Source: Actinokineospora globicatena
Lineage (GTDB): Bacteria > Actinomycetota > Actinomycetes > Mycobacteriales > Pseudonocardiaceae
Assembly: GCF_024171945.1 (NCBI RefSeq)
Contig: NZ_JAMTCR010000002.1
Span: 1-64,000 of the forward strand
Length of the DNA: 64,000 nucleotides
Direction: 5' to 3'
The notes beneath the pieces were generated by a model that made no database searches, was not told the DNA's origin, and was given only the letters and a program-made list of their open reading frames with translations. Position numbers and translations under genes: made by a program. Positions 44,429 through 54,095 of the stretch are shown piece by piece. Each line of letters begins with the position of its first letter. The first letter of the stretch is position 1.

Positions 44429-45994
44429 GTGGATGACGAGCAGGGGGAGGCAGGCCTGGAGGCCGCCAGCAGGCTTCAGCTCTACGCCTACCTGCAACCC
44501 CGTGAGCACCACCACACCTACCTCGCGATCATGCGGCTGTTCACCTCGACGCTGCTGGCCGACCTGTCCGCGGGCGAGGTGTCGAGCGCGCTGGCCGGTG
44601 CCGAGCGCGACGGGCGCATCGACATCGGCGAGTCGCACATCGACGTGGTGATCCCGCGGCTGCGGCAGCTGGTCGAGTGGGGCAACCTGGTGCACGGCCG
44701 CCGGGAGACGATCGCGGCGAGCATCGCGGAGTTCCAGCAGGGCTCCATGCGCTACCAGGTGTCGAAGCTGGCCGTCCGGGTCCAGCGCGACGTCGACGAG
44801 CTGCTGCGGGTCCCCGAGGGCGCCCGCGAGGTGTCCCGCGAGCTGCTGCCCGCCATCGAGCGCGGTCTCGGGGAGCTGGGCGAGGCGTTGGCCATCGCCG
44901 TGGCGCGCGGTCAGCGCGACCCGGGTTCACTGCCCGCGCGGCGCGCCCGTGAGCAGCTGGCCGAGCGGGTCACGACCCTGTTCCTCCAGCACGTGGAGTT
45001 GGCGGCCACGGTCCGCGACTTCTATGCCTACCTCGGCCAGATCCTGACCCGGCACCACTTGGCACCGGAGGAGATCGCGGGTTTCCGCAACCTGCTGGTC
45101 GAGTACATCCAGGTGGTGGTCGAAGACGTACTGCGACACACCCCCGCGATCGCGACAGCTCTATCCGCGCTGGCCCGGTCTCGTAGTGAGCTGCTGCGGT
45201 TGCTGCGGCCTGCTGACCAACTGGGCGCGGCGGTGGAGCGCACAAGAGGCCGCGGTGAGGCTGACTGGCAGGAGCTGACTGACTGGTTCGTCGACCGGCC
45301 GGGTAACCCATCGCAGGTCACGGCCCTGCGCGAGGCGACGACTAGGGCTATCGGCGCGCTGCTGGCGACAGTGCGGCGGGCGACCACTGGCGGCGGGTTG
45401 CTGCCGAGCAGGCGCGCGGAGCTCGTGCGGCTCGCGGGGTGGTTGAACGACGCGACACCCAAGCGTGCGCACGCCCTCTACGCAGCCGCGTTCGGTCTGC
45501 ACTCGGCGCGCAACCTGCTGCCCGCCCCCGAGCACGACGGCGACGACGAGCACACCCCGTGGCGCGACGGCCCGGCGATCGACGTGTCGGTCAGCGTGCG
45601 CGGCCGCGGCGACCGGGGCGCGCGCGGGCGGACGTCGCGGATCATGGACGACCCGATCACCGAGCAGGGGCTGCTCGCCCAGGCGCGGGAGGCCGACGAG
45701 CTGCGGGAAGCGGCGGCAGCGGAACTGGCGGCAGCCGCGACGGACCTCGACAACACGACGTTGTCCGGTGCGGCGTTGCGGGCGTTCTGCGAGTTGCTGA
45801 CGCTGGCGATGGCGCAGCGCGAGGGGGCTTCCGATCCAGGCTCCGCGACCGATCAGGTGCGGGGGCTGGCGTTGACGCTAACTCCGCAGGTAGGCCAAGT
45901 GACGCGGATTCGAAGCAAGTCGGGCACCTTGACCTTGCGCGACACAGTGGTGGGGATCTCCCGGGTGGAAACGAGGGGTCGCGGTGGCCGTTAA
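44429..45994 (+). CDS. jetA: Wadjet type II JetA (DUF2397/TIGR02677)
   Basis: The 521-residue protein matches the DUF2397 family: LYAYLQPREHHHTYLAIMRL at the start, WGNLVHGR, a long helical middle and a RARSELLRLL-type segment. In Wadjet systems JetA is the kleisin-like subunit that bridges the SMC dimer with JetB. GTG 44429 lies a few bases after TATCGT, consistent with a leaderless operon start; it overlaps jetB by 11 bp. The full jetABCD set follows. A chromosomal condensin is not expected to have the JetD partner. Confidence 0.9.
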   Translation: MDDEQGEAGLEAASRLQLYAYLQPREHHHTYLAIMRLFTSTLLADLSAGEVSSALAGAERDGRIDIGESHIDVVIPRLRQLVEWGNLVHGRRETIAASIAEFQQGSMRYQVSKLAVRVQRDVDELLRVPEGAREVSRELLPAIERGLGELGEALAIAVARGQRDPGSLPARRAREQLAERVTTLFLQHVELAATVRDFYAYLGQILTRHHLAPEEIAGFRNLLVEYIQVVVEDVLRHTPAIATALSALARSRSELLRLLRPADQLGAAVERTRGRGEADWQELTDWFVDRPGNPSQVTALREATTRAIGALLATVRRATTGGGLLPSRRAELVRLAGWLNDATPKRAHALYAAAFGLHSARNLLPAPEHDGDDEHTPWRDGPAIDVSVSVRGRGDRGARGRTSRIMDDPITEQGLLAQAREADELREAAAAELAAAATDLDNTTLSGAALRAFCELLTLAMAQREGASDPGSATDQVRGLALTLTPQVGQVTRIRSKSGTLTLRDTVVGISRVETRGRGGR

Positions 45995-47222
45995 GTCACG
46001 TCCTGACGTCCTCGGCGACCTGTCCGACATCGACGCGTCGAACGTCGCTCGATGCGCGAAGGTCTTGTTGCGACACCCGCTCTTGCGGCCTGGCGGCCCT
46101 GACGGCGATCTACTTCCTTTGGTCTACCGGTACCGGATCTCTCTCCAGGAGATGTTCGCGAGCCTGCTCGGCTACCGCCTTGTCGTGGAGCGCCGGTTCG
46201 CACGTCTCTACAAGTGCGGCCCAGGCGAGGACCACACGCGCGGCGAGTCAAGCCTGACTCCGCGCGGCTACGCATACGTCTGCCTGACCATGGCAGCGCT
46301 GACCGGCGTCGGGCGGCAGGTACTGCTGTCTCGTCTGGTGGCGGACGTTCGTGGCGCGGCCTCTGAAGCCGGTATCGACGTCGTCGACGACGTAGGAGAC
46401 CGACGGGCGTTGACGGCCGCGCTGCGGCACCTGATCTCGCTCGGCGTGATCACCGAGACCGACGGCACGGTGGCGGGCCTGATCTCCGAGACCCCACCGG
46501 AAGCGCTGATCACCATCCACACCGACCTGCTCGGCCAACTGCTCGCGGGTCCGCTGGCGGAGGCGACCAGCGCGGACGAGCTGGTCGACCTGGCGTCGGC
46601 GCCCGGTCGGCTCGGCGTCGAGCACGCGGTGCGGCGGCGGCTGGTGGAGAACCCGGTGACGCTGCACGCGGACCTGCCGCCGGAGCAGGCCGAGTGGCTG
46701 CTGCGCAACCAGCGGCGGGAGTCGGTGGTGCTGGAGCGCTGCTTCGGGCTGGTCACCGAGATCCGCGCCGAGGGGGTGGCGGTGACCGACCCCGAGGAAT
46801 ACCTGACCGACGTGGTGTTCCCGTCGACCGGGACCGTGGCCAGGGTGACCCTGCTTGCGCTGCCCGAGCTGGTCGACCAGAGCGACCTGGGCGACGGGGA
46901 CGACGAGCCCCCGTACCGGCCGGACGGGCGGGTGCCGGTAAGCCGCGAGCGGCTGCTGGAGGTGTGCGGCAACCTGGTCGCAGACTACCCGGCCGCGTGG
47001 TCGCGGCAGGCGACTGACGACGTCACGGCGCTGGCCGACGACGTCACAGACCTGTTGGTGCGCTTGACGTTGGCGGTGCCGGACGGCGACGGGTGGCTGA
47101 TCAGCCCGGCGGCGCACCGGTGGTTGCCGCAGCCGGACGACTCGCCGGGGCGCCCGGTGGCCGTGTCCGAGCTACCGCCGGAGCCGGGGTGGTCGCTGTT
47201 CGACGAGGAGGGGGTTCGGTGA
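45984..47222 (+). CDS. jetB: Wadjet type II JetB (DUF2398/TIGR02678)
   Basis: The 412-residue protein belongs to DUF2398: ARCAKVLLRHPLLRP, a winged-helix-like LTPRGYAYVCLTMAAL, and the C-terminal PAAHRWLPQP. JetB is the KITE-like winged-helix subunit that binds the kleisin JetA and DNA. GTG 45984 follows GAGGGGTC. Its stop is inside the jetC start (GTGA), so JetA, JetB and JetC are made in a coupled series. No decay is visible. Confidence 0.9.
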   Translation: MAVKSRPDVLGDLSDIDASNVARCAKVLLRHPLLRPGGPDGDLLPLVYRYRISLQEMFASLLGYRLVVERRFARLYKCGPGEDHTRGESSLTPRGYAYVCLTMAALTGVGRQVLLSRLVADVRGAASEAGIDVVDDVGDRRALTAALRHLISLGVITETDGTVAGLISETPPEALITIHTDLLGQLLAGPLAEATSADELVDLASAPGRLGVEHAVRRRLVENPVTLHADLPPEQAEWLLRNQRRESVVLERCFGLVTEIRAEGVAVTDPEEYLTDVVFPSTGTVARVTLLALPELVDQSDLGDGDDEPPYRPDGRVPVSRERLLEVCGNLVADYPAAWSRQATDDVTALADDVTDLLVRLTLAVPDGDGWLISPAAHRWLPQPDDSPGRPVAVSELPPEPGWSLFDEEGVR

Positions 47223-50200
47223 CCGAGCACGACCAGGTCGAGCAGGCCGCGGCCGGGGTGGCCACCGACGAGGTGTCCGCCGAGGGGCTGACGACCGACG
47301 AGTTCGGCGGCACCGAGCAGGCGCCGGAGGTGGGGCGGTGGCGCCTGCACCGGGGCGGGATCGTCAACATCTGGCAGTACCGGGAGCAGACCTTCGACTT
47401 CTCCGGTGGGCGCGCGATCTTCCAGGGCACCAACGGGTCCGGCAAGTCGCGCACGCTGGAGTTGCTGCTGCCGCTGTGCCTGGACGGGGACCTGCGGTAC
47501 CTCGGGTCCAAGGGCGCGGGCACGGTGTCGATCCGGCGTCTGATGCTCGACGACTACGACGGTGGGCCCAACCGGATCGGGTACGCGTGGATCGAGCTGC
47601 ACCGCACCACGGCCAAGGGCGCCGACGAGTACCTGACGTGCGGTATCGGCGTGAAGGCGTCTGCGACCTCGCAGCAGATCAGCGACTCGTGGCGGTTCGT
47701 GACCCCGTCGCGGGTGGGGACGCACTTCCAGCTCGCTTCCGCTGACCGCGTGCCGTTGGGGCCCGCGGCGCTGCGGGAGGTTCTAGGCGCGGACAGGGTC
47801 TACGACGAGGCCGCGTTCCGCGCCAAGGTCGCCGAGACGGTCTACGGCGTGCCCGGTGGCCGCTACGGGGATCTCCTGCACCTCCAGCGGACCCTGCGGA
47901 ACCCGGACATCGGGTTGAAGGTGCAGGACGGTCAGCTCGAGCAGATCCTCACCGATGCGCTGCCGCCGTTGGACGCTGGTGTTGTCGAGCAGTTGGCGAC
48001 CTCGTTCGAAGACCTGGAGTCGATCCGGGAGAACATCGGCAGGCTAGGAGCCGCCGACACGGCTATGAGCGCGTTCCTGGCCACCTACTCCGGTTACGCA
48101 CTTAGCGCACTGCACGCGGCTGGCAGTAGATCGCAGGCTGCGTCTAAGACGTTGGATAGCGCGCACGCCGAGATCCGGAAGCTAGAGCAGCGACTGGTGA
48201 CCGACGAGGAGCGCCACGCTGAGGCTGAGGAACGGGTTCGCGTCCTAGAGGAGCGCGATCTCGAACTTGAGAACAGCATCGACTCGCTGAAGTCGTTGCC
48301 CGCCTACCAAGGACTCCGCGACCTGCAAGACCGCGAGAAGCTGGTAGAGCGAACGCGCGAGGCAGCCAGTGCGGCGCTGGATAACGCTGGGGTGCAACGC
48401 AACCACGCCGACCGCGCTGTGGAGACAGTGCTAACTGTGCTGCGCAGGCTCGGCGGTGACATCGAGGACGCCGCGGAACTCGCCCTGTCCACTTCGGACG
48501 CTGTGGCCGCCGCTGGGCTCGACCCCGCGCTGTGCCCCTCCGTGCCCGCCGCGCCGGAACCGGTGCCGGGGACCGAGACCGACCGGGTGCGGGCCAAGCC
48601 GGACCCGGAGGCCGAGCCGCTGACCATCCAGCGCCGCACGCCGCCACCGGTCGCGCCGGACGAGCTGTCCGCCGTGCTGTCCGAGGCTGCTGGCCGGGCC
48701 GGGGAGCTGACCAGCGTCGTCGCTCACCGGGCCGCACTGGCCATGTCGCTGCACGACCGGGCGATGTCGCTCGACGCCGACCGCCAGGAACTGGACAAGC
48801 TGCAGGCCAAGGCCCGCGACGCGCAGATCGAGGCGACCGAGTCGGCCGGGTGGCGCAACGAGGCCCGCCAGCGGTTCACCGGCGCGGCCGAGGTGTGGCG
48901 CGAGAAGGCCACCGCGTGGACCACCGCGGGCCCGTTCGCCGACGACCACGCCGCCCGACCGCCGCGCCCACCGGCCAGCGAGGCCGTGCTGACCGGGCCG
49001 GAGTCGACCAGGCAGGCCAGGGACGCCGCGCGCCAGTGGGCCGCCCCGCACCTGACCGGCCTGCGGCAGCGGGTCGTGGCGGCCCGCCAGTCGGTCGACG
49101 ACCTCGTCGGCCGGGTGAAATCAGCCGAGGCCCGGTTGATCGAACTCCGCAAGGGCGTCGACGCCGCACCGCCCGGGTTGGTGGACCAGGGCTCCGGAGC
49201 GCCGTTCTACCGCCTGGTGGACTTCACCGGCCTCACCCCGACCGACCGCGCAGGCCTCGAAGCCGCCCTCCAAGGCTGCGGCCTCCTGACAGCCTGGGTC
49301 CGCCCCGACGGCGGCGTGGGCGACCCCGCCACGGACGACCCGGCACTGAGCACTGGCGCTGCTTCGAAGGCGGCCAGCGGATCGGTGCCTGCTGGGGTGG
49401 TGGCGGGGATCTTGGCGACGGTGGCCGGGGCCGCCCCGTCGCCGTTGGGGGCTGTGTTGGTGCCTGCGGTCGAGCCGGATGGGGCGGTGCCCGCTGAGGT
49501 TGTGGCGGGGTTGCTGGCGTCGGTGTCTTACGGCGAGGAGTACGAGGGCCTCGCGGTGTGGCCGGATGGGCGTTGGCGGGCTGGGGTGCTGCGCGGGGCG
49601 GGCAGCAAGCCGGACGCGGAGTTCGTCGGTGCTGGGGCGCGGGAAGCGGCGCGGCAGCGGGCGATCGCTGAGCTGGCGGAGTCGCTGGAGGTCCTGCACA
49701 CGGAGTTGTCGGCGGCGGAGTCGGAGCTGCGGGACCGGTCGCGGACGGTGGAGGTGTGGGACCGGCACCTGGACGGGTTCCCCGACGACCGGGAGCTGAT
49801 CGGGGCCCGGGTGACCGCCGAGCAGGCGGCGCGGCAGGCGGCGGACGCGGCGACCAAGGCGGAGCGGCGGCGGGCCGAGCACGTGGCCGCCGAGGGCCGG
49901 GTCAGCGCGATGGAGACCGGGTTGTCGCAGGACGCGGGCGCGGCGGGGTTGACCGCCGACACCGAGGCGCTGCAGCAGGCGCACCGGGCGGCGACGCAGG
50001 CCAGGGGGTCGGCGGAGAGCCTGCGGGACGCGCTGGCCAAGCGGTGCGTCGGGACGGTGCGCGACCTGGTCGAGGCGCTGCACGACCACAACGCGGCGGT
50101 CGACGACCGGGAGACGGCCGAGCGCGTGGCCGACGACAAGTGCGTCGCGTTCCACCGCGAGGCGGCCGCGTTGGCGGAGCTGACGGCGGCGGTCGGCAGC

Positions 50201-51469
50201 GCGGCCGAGGAGGTCGCGCGGCAGCTGGGCGAGCTGGAGCGGTCCCGCCGCGAGGCGCGCGCGGAGCTGCCCGAGGCTCGCCGGGGCGCCGGTGAGCTGT
50301 CCAACCAGGTCGTGAAGACGCAGACGTTGCTCGACACCCGGGGCGCGGAGATCGACGGCAAGCGGTCAGCGGCTGGAGCTGCGGCGCAAGCGTTTGCCGA
50401 GGCCCTGGCGGCGCCCGGCGTGTGGCCCGCGGCGGTCGACGACGACCGCCCCGCCGACGACGCGGACGCCTGGGACCTGCTCGCGACGGCCGTCGCCGAG
50501 TCCAAGCGGCTGCCCAGCGAGGAGAACGTGCTGGGCAAGCTGCAGAACCTGCAGTCGTCGCTGGCCGGGACGCACAACGTGCTGCCCGAGCGGCACGCCG
50601 GGATCCTCACCGTCGTGGTGTCGGCGGAGGAGGGCCCGGCCCCGGTCGCCGTGGCGGCCCGCCGGGTGGCGACCCGGCTCTCGGAGCGGCGCGGGTTCCT
50701 GACCGAGCAGTACCAGGGCATCTTCGCGCTGCACCTGGTGCGCGAGCTGGCCGAGCGGCTCTCGGCGCAGATCGCGGTCGCCGAGGACCTGACCAGGCGG
50801 ATGAACGAGGTGCTCGACACCGCGCGGTCCAGCCAGGGCGTGCACGTGCGGCTCGACTGGCAACCGGCCGCGTGGCTCGACGAGTCCACCCTGGAGGCGC
50901 TGCGGCTGCTGCGGGTGCCGTTCGCGCAGCGCACCGAGGAGCAGGACGCGCGGCTGCAGCAGGTGTTCACCGAGCGCATCGAGTCCGAACGCGACAGCGC
51001 CACCGGCGGCTACACCGAGATCCTGGCCCGGGCGCTGGACTACCGCTCGTGGTTCGCGTTCACCGTCCGCGTCCGCGACACCGGCCCGGACGGCAAGCCC
51101 CGCTCCCGGCGCCTGCGCCAGCTGTCCTCCGGCGAGACCCGCCTGATCTCCTACGTCACCCTGTTCGCCGCCGCGGCAGCGTTCTACGGCGCGATCTCAG
51201 CGGGCCTGGCCAGCACCATGGCCCCACTGCGCCTGGTGCTGCTCGACGAGGCCTTCGAACGCCTCGACGACCCCACCATCGCCCGCATGCTGGAGCTCCT
51301 GGTCGACCTGGACATGGACTGGGTCATCACCTGGCCGAGCGGCTGGGGCGTGTCCGACCGCATCCCCCGCATGCACATCTACGACGTCCTACGCCCCAAA
51401 TCCGGCCACGGCGTCGCCTGCACCCACACCACCTGGGACGGCACCTCCCTGGACCGCGACGACCCGTGA
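47219..51469 (+). CDS. jetC: Wadjet type II JetC, SMC-like ATPase (TIGR02680)
   Basis: The 1416-residue SMC-like protein has an N-terminal head with Walker A FQGTNGSGKSRTLELLLPL (about 65-80). Long coiled coils, rich in Ala, Glu and Arg, flank a hinge-like globular region around residues 620-800. The C-terminal head has the signature LRQLSSGETRLIS and Walker B LVLLDEAFERLDD. It is a MukB/Rad50-type DNA loop-extruding motor; in Wadjet it finds small circular DNA. A Pro/Thr-rich insert at about 440-470 is a local variation. It ends 259 bp before jetD, the only gap in the operon. Confidence 0.93.
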   Translation: MTEHDQVEQAAAGVATDEVSAEGLTTDEFGGTEQAPEVGRWRLHRGGIVNIWQYREQTFDFSGGRAIFQGTNGSGKSRTLELLLPLCLDGDLRYLGSKGAGTVSIRRLMLDDYDGGPNRIGYAWIELHRTTAKGADEYLTCGIGVKASATSQQISDSWRFVTPSRVGTHFQLASADRVPLGPAALREVLGADRVYDEAAFRAKVAETVYGVPGGRYGDLLHLQRTLRNPDIGLKVQDGQLEQILTDALPPLDAGVVEQLATSFEDLESIRENIGRLGAADTAMSAFLATYSGYALSALHAAGSRSQAASKTLDSAHAEIRKLEQRLVTDEERHAEAEERVRVLEERDLELENSIDSLKSLPAYQGLRDLQDREKLVERTREAASAALDNAGVQRNHADRAVETVLTVLRRLGGDIEDAAELALSTSDAVAAAGLDPALCPSVPAAPEPVPGTETDRVRAKPDPEAEPLTIQRRTPPPVAPDELSAVLSEAAGRAGELTSVVAHRAALAMSLHDRAMSLDADRQELDKLQAKARDAQIEATESAGWRNEARQRFTGAAEVWREKATAWTTAGPFADDHAARPPRPPASEAVLTGPESTRQARDAARQWAAPHLTGLRQRVVAARQSVDDLVGRVKSAEARLIELRKGVDAAPPGLVDQGSGAPFYRLVDFTGLTPTDRAGLEAALQGCGLLTAWVRPDGGVGDPATDDPALSTGAASKAASGSVPAGVVAGILATVAGAAPSPLGAVLVPAVEPDGAVPAEVVAGLLASVSYGEEYEGLAVWPDGRWRAGVLRGAGSKPDAEFVGAGAREAARQRAIAELAESLEVLHTELSAAESELRDRSRTVEVWDRHLDGFPDDRELIGARVTAEQAARQAADAATKAERRRAEHVAAEGRVSAMETGLSQDAGAAGLTADTEALQQAHRAATQARGSAESLRDALAKRCVGTVRDLVEALHDHNAAVDDRETAERVADDKCVAFHREAAALAELTAAVGSAAEEVARQLGELERSRREARAELPEARRGAGELSNQVVKTQTLLDTRGAEIDGKRSAAGAAAQAFAEALAAPGVWPAAVDDDRPADDADAWDLLATAVAESKRLPSEENVLGKLQNLQSSLAGTHNVLPERHAGILTVVVSAEEGPAPVAVAARRVATRLSERRGFLTEQYQGIFALHLVRELAERLSAQIAVAEDLTRRMNEVLDTARSSQGVHVRLDWQPAAWLDESTLEALRLLRVPFAQRTEEQDARLQQVFTERIESERDSATGGYTEILARALDYRSWFAFTVRVRDTGPDGKPRSRRLRQLSSGETRLISYVTLFAAAAAFYGAISAGLASTMAPLRLVLLDEAFERLDDPTIARMLELLVDLDMDWVITWPSGWGVSDRIPRMHIYDVLRPKSGHGVACTHTTWDGTSLDRDDP

Positions 51470-51728
51470 CCCCGCCGACCACACGACACCAACCGACCGC
51501 ACGACCCAGGCCAGCCACACGACACCAGCCGGGCGCACCACAGCGACCGGGCACGCCTCTCCGGCTGACCGCACCGCGCTGGTCGGGCGCGCCGATCCTG
51601 GGCGAGCATGTGGCCAACGTTGGGCTGGTCGGTGCTCGGTCCGGGTTCGGGGGCCGGGCCGTGATCAACTGTGCCGGGGCGGGTGGCCGCCGTGGGGCTG
51701 GTTGGTTGGTGCGGGGAGTGGGATCGTC
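51470..51728 (+). other. Gap between jetC and jetD with short repeats
   Basis: No gene is seen in these 259 bp. CACACGACACCA-type units occur twice (about 51482 and 51519), and GTGGCCAACGTTGGGCTGGTCGG near 51610 resembles the direct-repeat unit at 11275-11330. The other jet genes overlap, so this gap may have been enlarged by repeat insertion. A weak GGGA precedes jetD. Confidence 0.4.
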
Positions 51729-52838
51729 GTGAACGAGGAGTACCTGCGGCCGGAGTTCGCCGTGTTGTGGCGGCAGGCTCGGACCGCTGTGGCCCGGGGT
51801 CAGGTGAAGCTGGGGTTCAAGGCCCCGGACGCTGCCGCCGCGAGCGCGGTGGCGGGGTTGTTGGGGCGCGAGGTGACCGCCGGGGTCGGGATGACCGTCG
51901 TGGTCGCCGATCTCGATGCGCGGGTTCGCGCGCTGTTCAGTTGTGGGTTGGACGAGGTGCTCTCCTCTCTCTTCGGTGAGTCCGCGGGTGGTGTGGTGGC
52001 TCCGGCGGAGGCGGACGACATCCTCGGAGCGGCTGTGGCGGCGGCTGGGGTCAGGGGCGGGTGGGTGTCGTCGTGGGTGGATCAGGCCCGGCGGTACGCG
52101 AAGATCTCGCCGACCGACCTGGCCGGGATCGCGCCGAGGGCGGCAGCGGCCATCGCGCGGCTGCATCTGGACGCGTCAGCACCCGCGGCGTGGTCGGTGC
52201 TGTCCGATCTGGGCCTGGTTCGCGGAACACGACTGGCCGGGCTGGTGCTGCGGGCGGCGGCAGTGGCTCATGGGGTGCCGCTGCCCCGGTCCACTTCGGA
52301 CGAGCGGCGGTTGTGGGAGCGCAGCGGCGTGCTGCTGGACGCGGTGTCGACAACGGTGCTGACATGGGCTTTCCCCGGGTGTGATGGGCGGACGGAGTTG
52401 GGCTTGCCCACCCATCTGACCATCCGGGACGCCATCGAGGCAGGGGTCGACGCGGCGGTGTGCACAAGTCCGGTGGTTGTGGACAACTCGATCGCCGCCG
52501 GGGTCCGGTTCCCGGTGATCTGCCTGTCCGGCCACCTCAACCCGGTCGCCAGGACCCTGCTGTCCCGCCTGGGCGGCGCCCGCGTGCACGGCGACTTCGA
52601 CGCGCACGGGCTGCTGATCACCCAGCAGGCCCTGGCCATCAGCAACGGCACCCCGTGGCGGATGTCGGCCGCCGACTACCGCGCCGCCCTCACCCCCGGC
52701 CGCGACCTCCAGGCCCTGACCCCCGACCAGCTCGTCGCCCCCTGGGACCCCGAGCTCCCCGAGGCGATGCGCGCCGGGTGGGCCGTCCCCGAGGACGCCG
52801 TGGCGGAGTCCCTGGTCGCGGACCTGCTCACCTTCTGA
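51729..52838 (+). CDS. jetD: Wadjet type II JetD nuclease (DUF2399/TIGR02679)
   Basis: The 369-residue protein matches TIGR02679, with a C-terminal DUF2399 Toprim-like domain. GARVHGDFDAHGLLITQQAL supplies the DxD metal site, and an upstream glutamate-bearing strand (AAGVRFPVICLSG region) completes the fold. JetD is the topoisomerase VI/Spo11-like nuclease that cleaves the plasmid captured by JetABC. GTG 51729 is chosen as the start of the conserved MNEEYLRPEF-type sequence (a V codon here). Its 3' end overlaps the convergent gntR by 11 bp. Confidence 0.9.
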   Translation: MNEEYLRPEFAVLWRQARTAVARGQVKLGFKAPDAAAASAVAGLLGREVTAGVGMTVVVADLDARVRALFSCGLDEVLSSLFGESAGGVVAPAEADDILGAAVAAAGVRGGWVSSWVDQARRYAKISPTDLAGIAPRAAAAIARLHLDASAPAAWSVLSDLGLVRGTRLAGLVLRAAAVAHGVPLPRSTSDERRLWERSGVLLDAVSTTVLTWAFPGCDGRTELGLPTHLTIRDAIEAGVDAAVCTSPVVVDNSIAAGVRFPVICLSGHLNPVARTLLSRLGGARVHGDFDAHGLLITQQALAISNGTPWRMSAADYRAALTPGRDLQALTPDQLVAPWDPELPEAMRAGWAVPEDAVAESLVADLLTF

Positions 52839-53505
52839 GGTCGTCGAGCACCTCGGTGACGATGGCCCGCATCGACGCCTCGGCGCGGACCGGGTCGCCC
52901 GCCGCGACCGCCTCGGCCACCGCGACGTGCAGCCGCACGGCCTCAGGCTTGGGCGTCTCCGGCATCAGGTGGTGGTGCGTGCGGCCGGTCAGCACCGCGT
53001 CGACCACGTCGCCGAGCTGGCAGAACATGTCGTTGCCCGAGGCGGCCAGCAGCACGCGGTGGAAGGCGATGTCGTGGCCGAGGAACGCTTCGAGGTCGTG
53101 CGTGGTCGACCGGAGCTGGACGGCGAGCTCGGTCAGCTGACCGGCCTGCTCCGGGGTCGCGCGGACGGCGGCGAGCGCGGCGGCCACCGGTTCGGTCGCC
53201 GACCGCAGCTCGGTCAGCGAGCGCAGCTGGTCCGCCCGGTCCGAGCCGTCGAGCCGCCAGCGGATGACGCGGGGGTCGTAGAGGTTCCAGTCGGTCCGCG
53301 GCAGCACCGTGATGCCGACCCGGCGCTTGCTGCTGACCAGCCGCATCGCCTCCAGGACGCGCAGCGCCTCGCGGACGACCGTGCGCGACACCTGGAACGC
53401 GCGCTCCAGCTCCTCGGTGCGCAACACCGCGCCAGCGGGGTACTCCCCACTCACGATGGCGGGGCCGATGTCGTCGAGCAGGCGTCCGGGCAGTCCTGAG
53501 GTCAC
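52828..53505 (-). CDS. gntR: FadR-subfamily GntR regulator of the gluconate genes
   Basis: The 225-residue protein has an N-terminal winged HTH (LERAFQVSRTVVREALRVLEAM, about 33-54) and a C-terminal FCD effector domain with HDIAFHRVLLAAS and a metal-ligand-like THHHLMPET. It is divergent from gntK-gntP by 59 bp and most likely represses them until gluconate or 6-phosphogluconate binds. It is convergent with, and overlaps, jetD by 11 bp. Confidence 0.88.
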   Translation of the reverse strand: MTSGLPGRLLDDIGPAIVSGEYPAGAVLRTEELERAFQVSRTVVREALRVLEAMRLVSSKRRVGITVLPRTDWNLYDPRVIRWRLDGSDRADQLRSLTELRSATEPVAAALAAVRATPEQAGQLTELAVQLRSTTHDLEAFLGHDIAFHRVLLAASGNDMFCQLGDVVDAVLTGRTHHHLMPETPKPEAVRLHVAVAEAVAAGDPVRAEASMRAIVTEVLDDLRR

Positions 53506-53564
53506 CCCGCCAGTGTCTCACTCATATGACCAATACGTGTCGAACTCTTGAATAAGTACTACCT
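53506..53564. promoter_or_regulatory. gntR / gntK divergent control region
   Basis: These 59 bp are markedly AT-rich (CATATGACCAATACG, then TTGAATAAGTACTACC) and hold both promoters. TATGACCAAT recalls, in part, GntR-type operators of corynebacteria (TATGA...ACCAAT), but the spacing differs. No full palindrome is certain. Confidence 0.5.
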
Positions 53565-54095
53565 TTGAGCTTCACTGAGTCGGTGCACAGCGTCGTGGTC
53601 GTGATGGGCGTGGCGGGGTCGGGCAAGACAACCGTCGCCTCGCTGCTGGCTGAACAGCTCGGGGTCCCGCTGGCCGAGGCGGACGAGTTCCACCCCGCGG
53701 CCAACATCGCCAAGATGAGCGCCGGGACCCCGCTCACCGACGAGGACCGCTGGCCGTGGCTGGACGCCATCGCGGACTGGATCCGCGAACGCGCCCACGA
53801 CGGCGGCGGGGTCGTCACCTGCTCCGCGCTCAAGCGCTCTTACCGTGACCTGCTCAGTAGGGACGAACGCGTGTTCTTCGTCCACCTCAACGGTTCGCGG
53901 GAACTGCTGGCGGAACGGATGCGCGGCCGCAGCGGGCACTTCATGCCGGTGTCGCTCCTGGACTCCCAGCTGGCCGACCTGGAACCGCTGGCCGGGGGCG
54001 AACCCGGCCTCGAACTCGACATCACCGATCCCCCCGACCACCTCGCCGCGGCCGCCGCGCGCGGGCTGGCCGAGTTCGAAGGAGCACAGCCATGA
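53565..54095 (+). CDS. gntK: Gluconokinase
   Basis: The 176-residue P-loop kinase has Walker A MGVAGSGKTTVASLLA (about 14-29), ADEFHPAANIAKMSAGTPLTDEDRWPWL, which is the gluconokinase signature, and the lid CSALKRSYRDLLS. It phosphorylates D-gluconate to 6-phosphogluconate for the pentose phosphate or Entner-Doudoroff route. TTG 53565 is used; GTG 53583 is an alternative 6 codons in. It overlaps gntP by 4 bp. Confidence 0.94.
   Translation: MSFTESVHSVVVVMGVAGSGKTTVASLLAEQLGVPLAEADEFHPAANIAKMSAGTPLTDEDRWPWLDAIADWIRERAHDGGGVVTCSALKRSYRDLLSRDERVFFVHLNGSRELLAERMRGRSGHFMPVSLLDSQLADLEPLAGGEPGLELDITDPPDHLAAAAARGLAEFEGAQP

Noticed and set aside
44429-52838. jet genes considered as housekeeping MukBEF/condensin
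   Set aside because: The presence of a DUF2399 Toprim-type JetD and the DUF2397/DUF2398 partners specifies Wadjet type II rather than a chromosome condensin.
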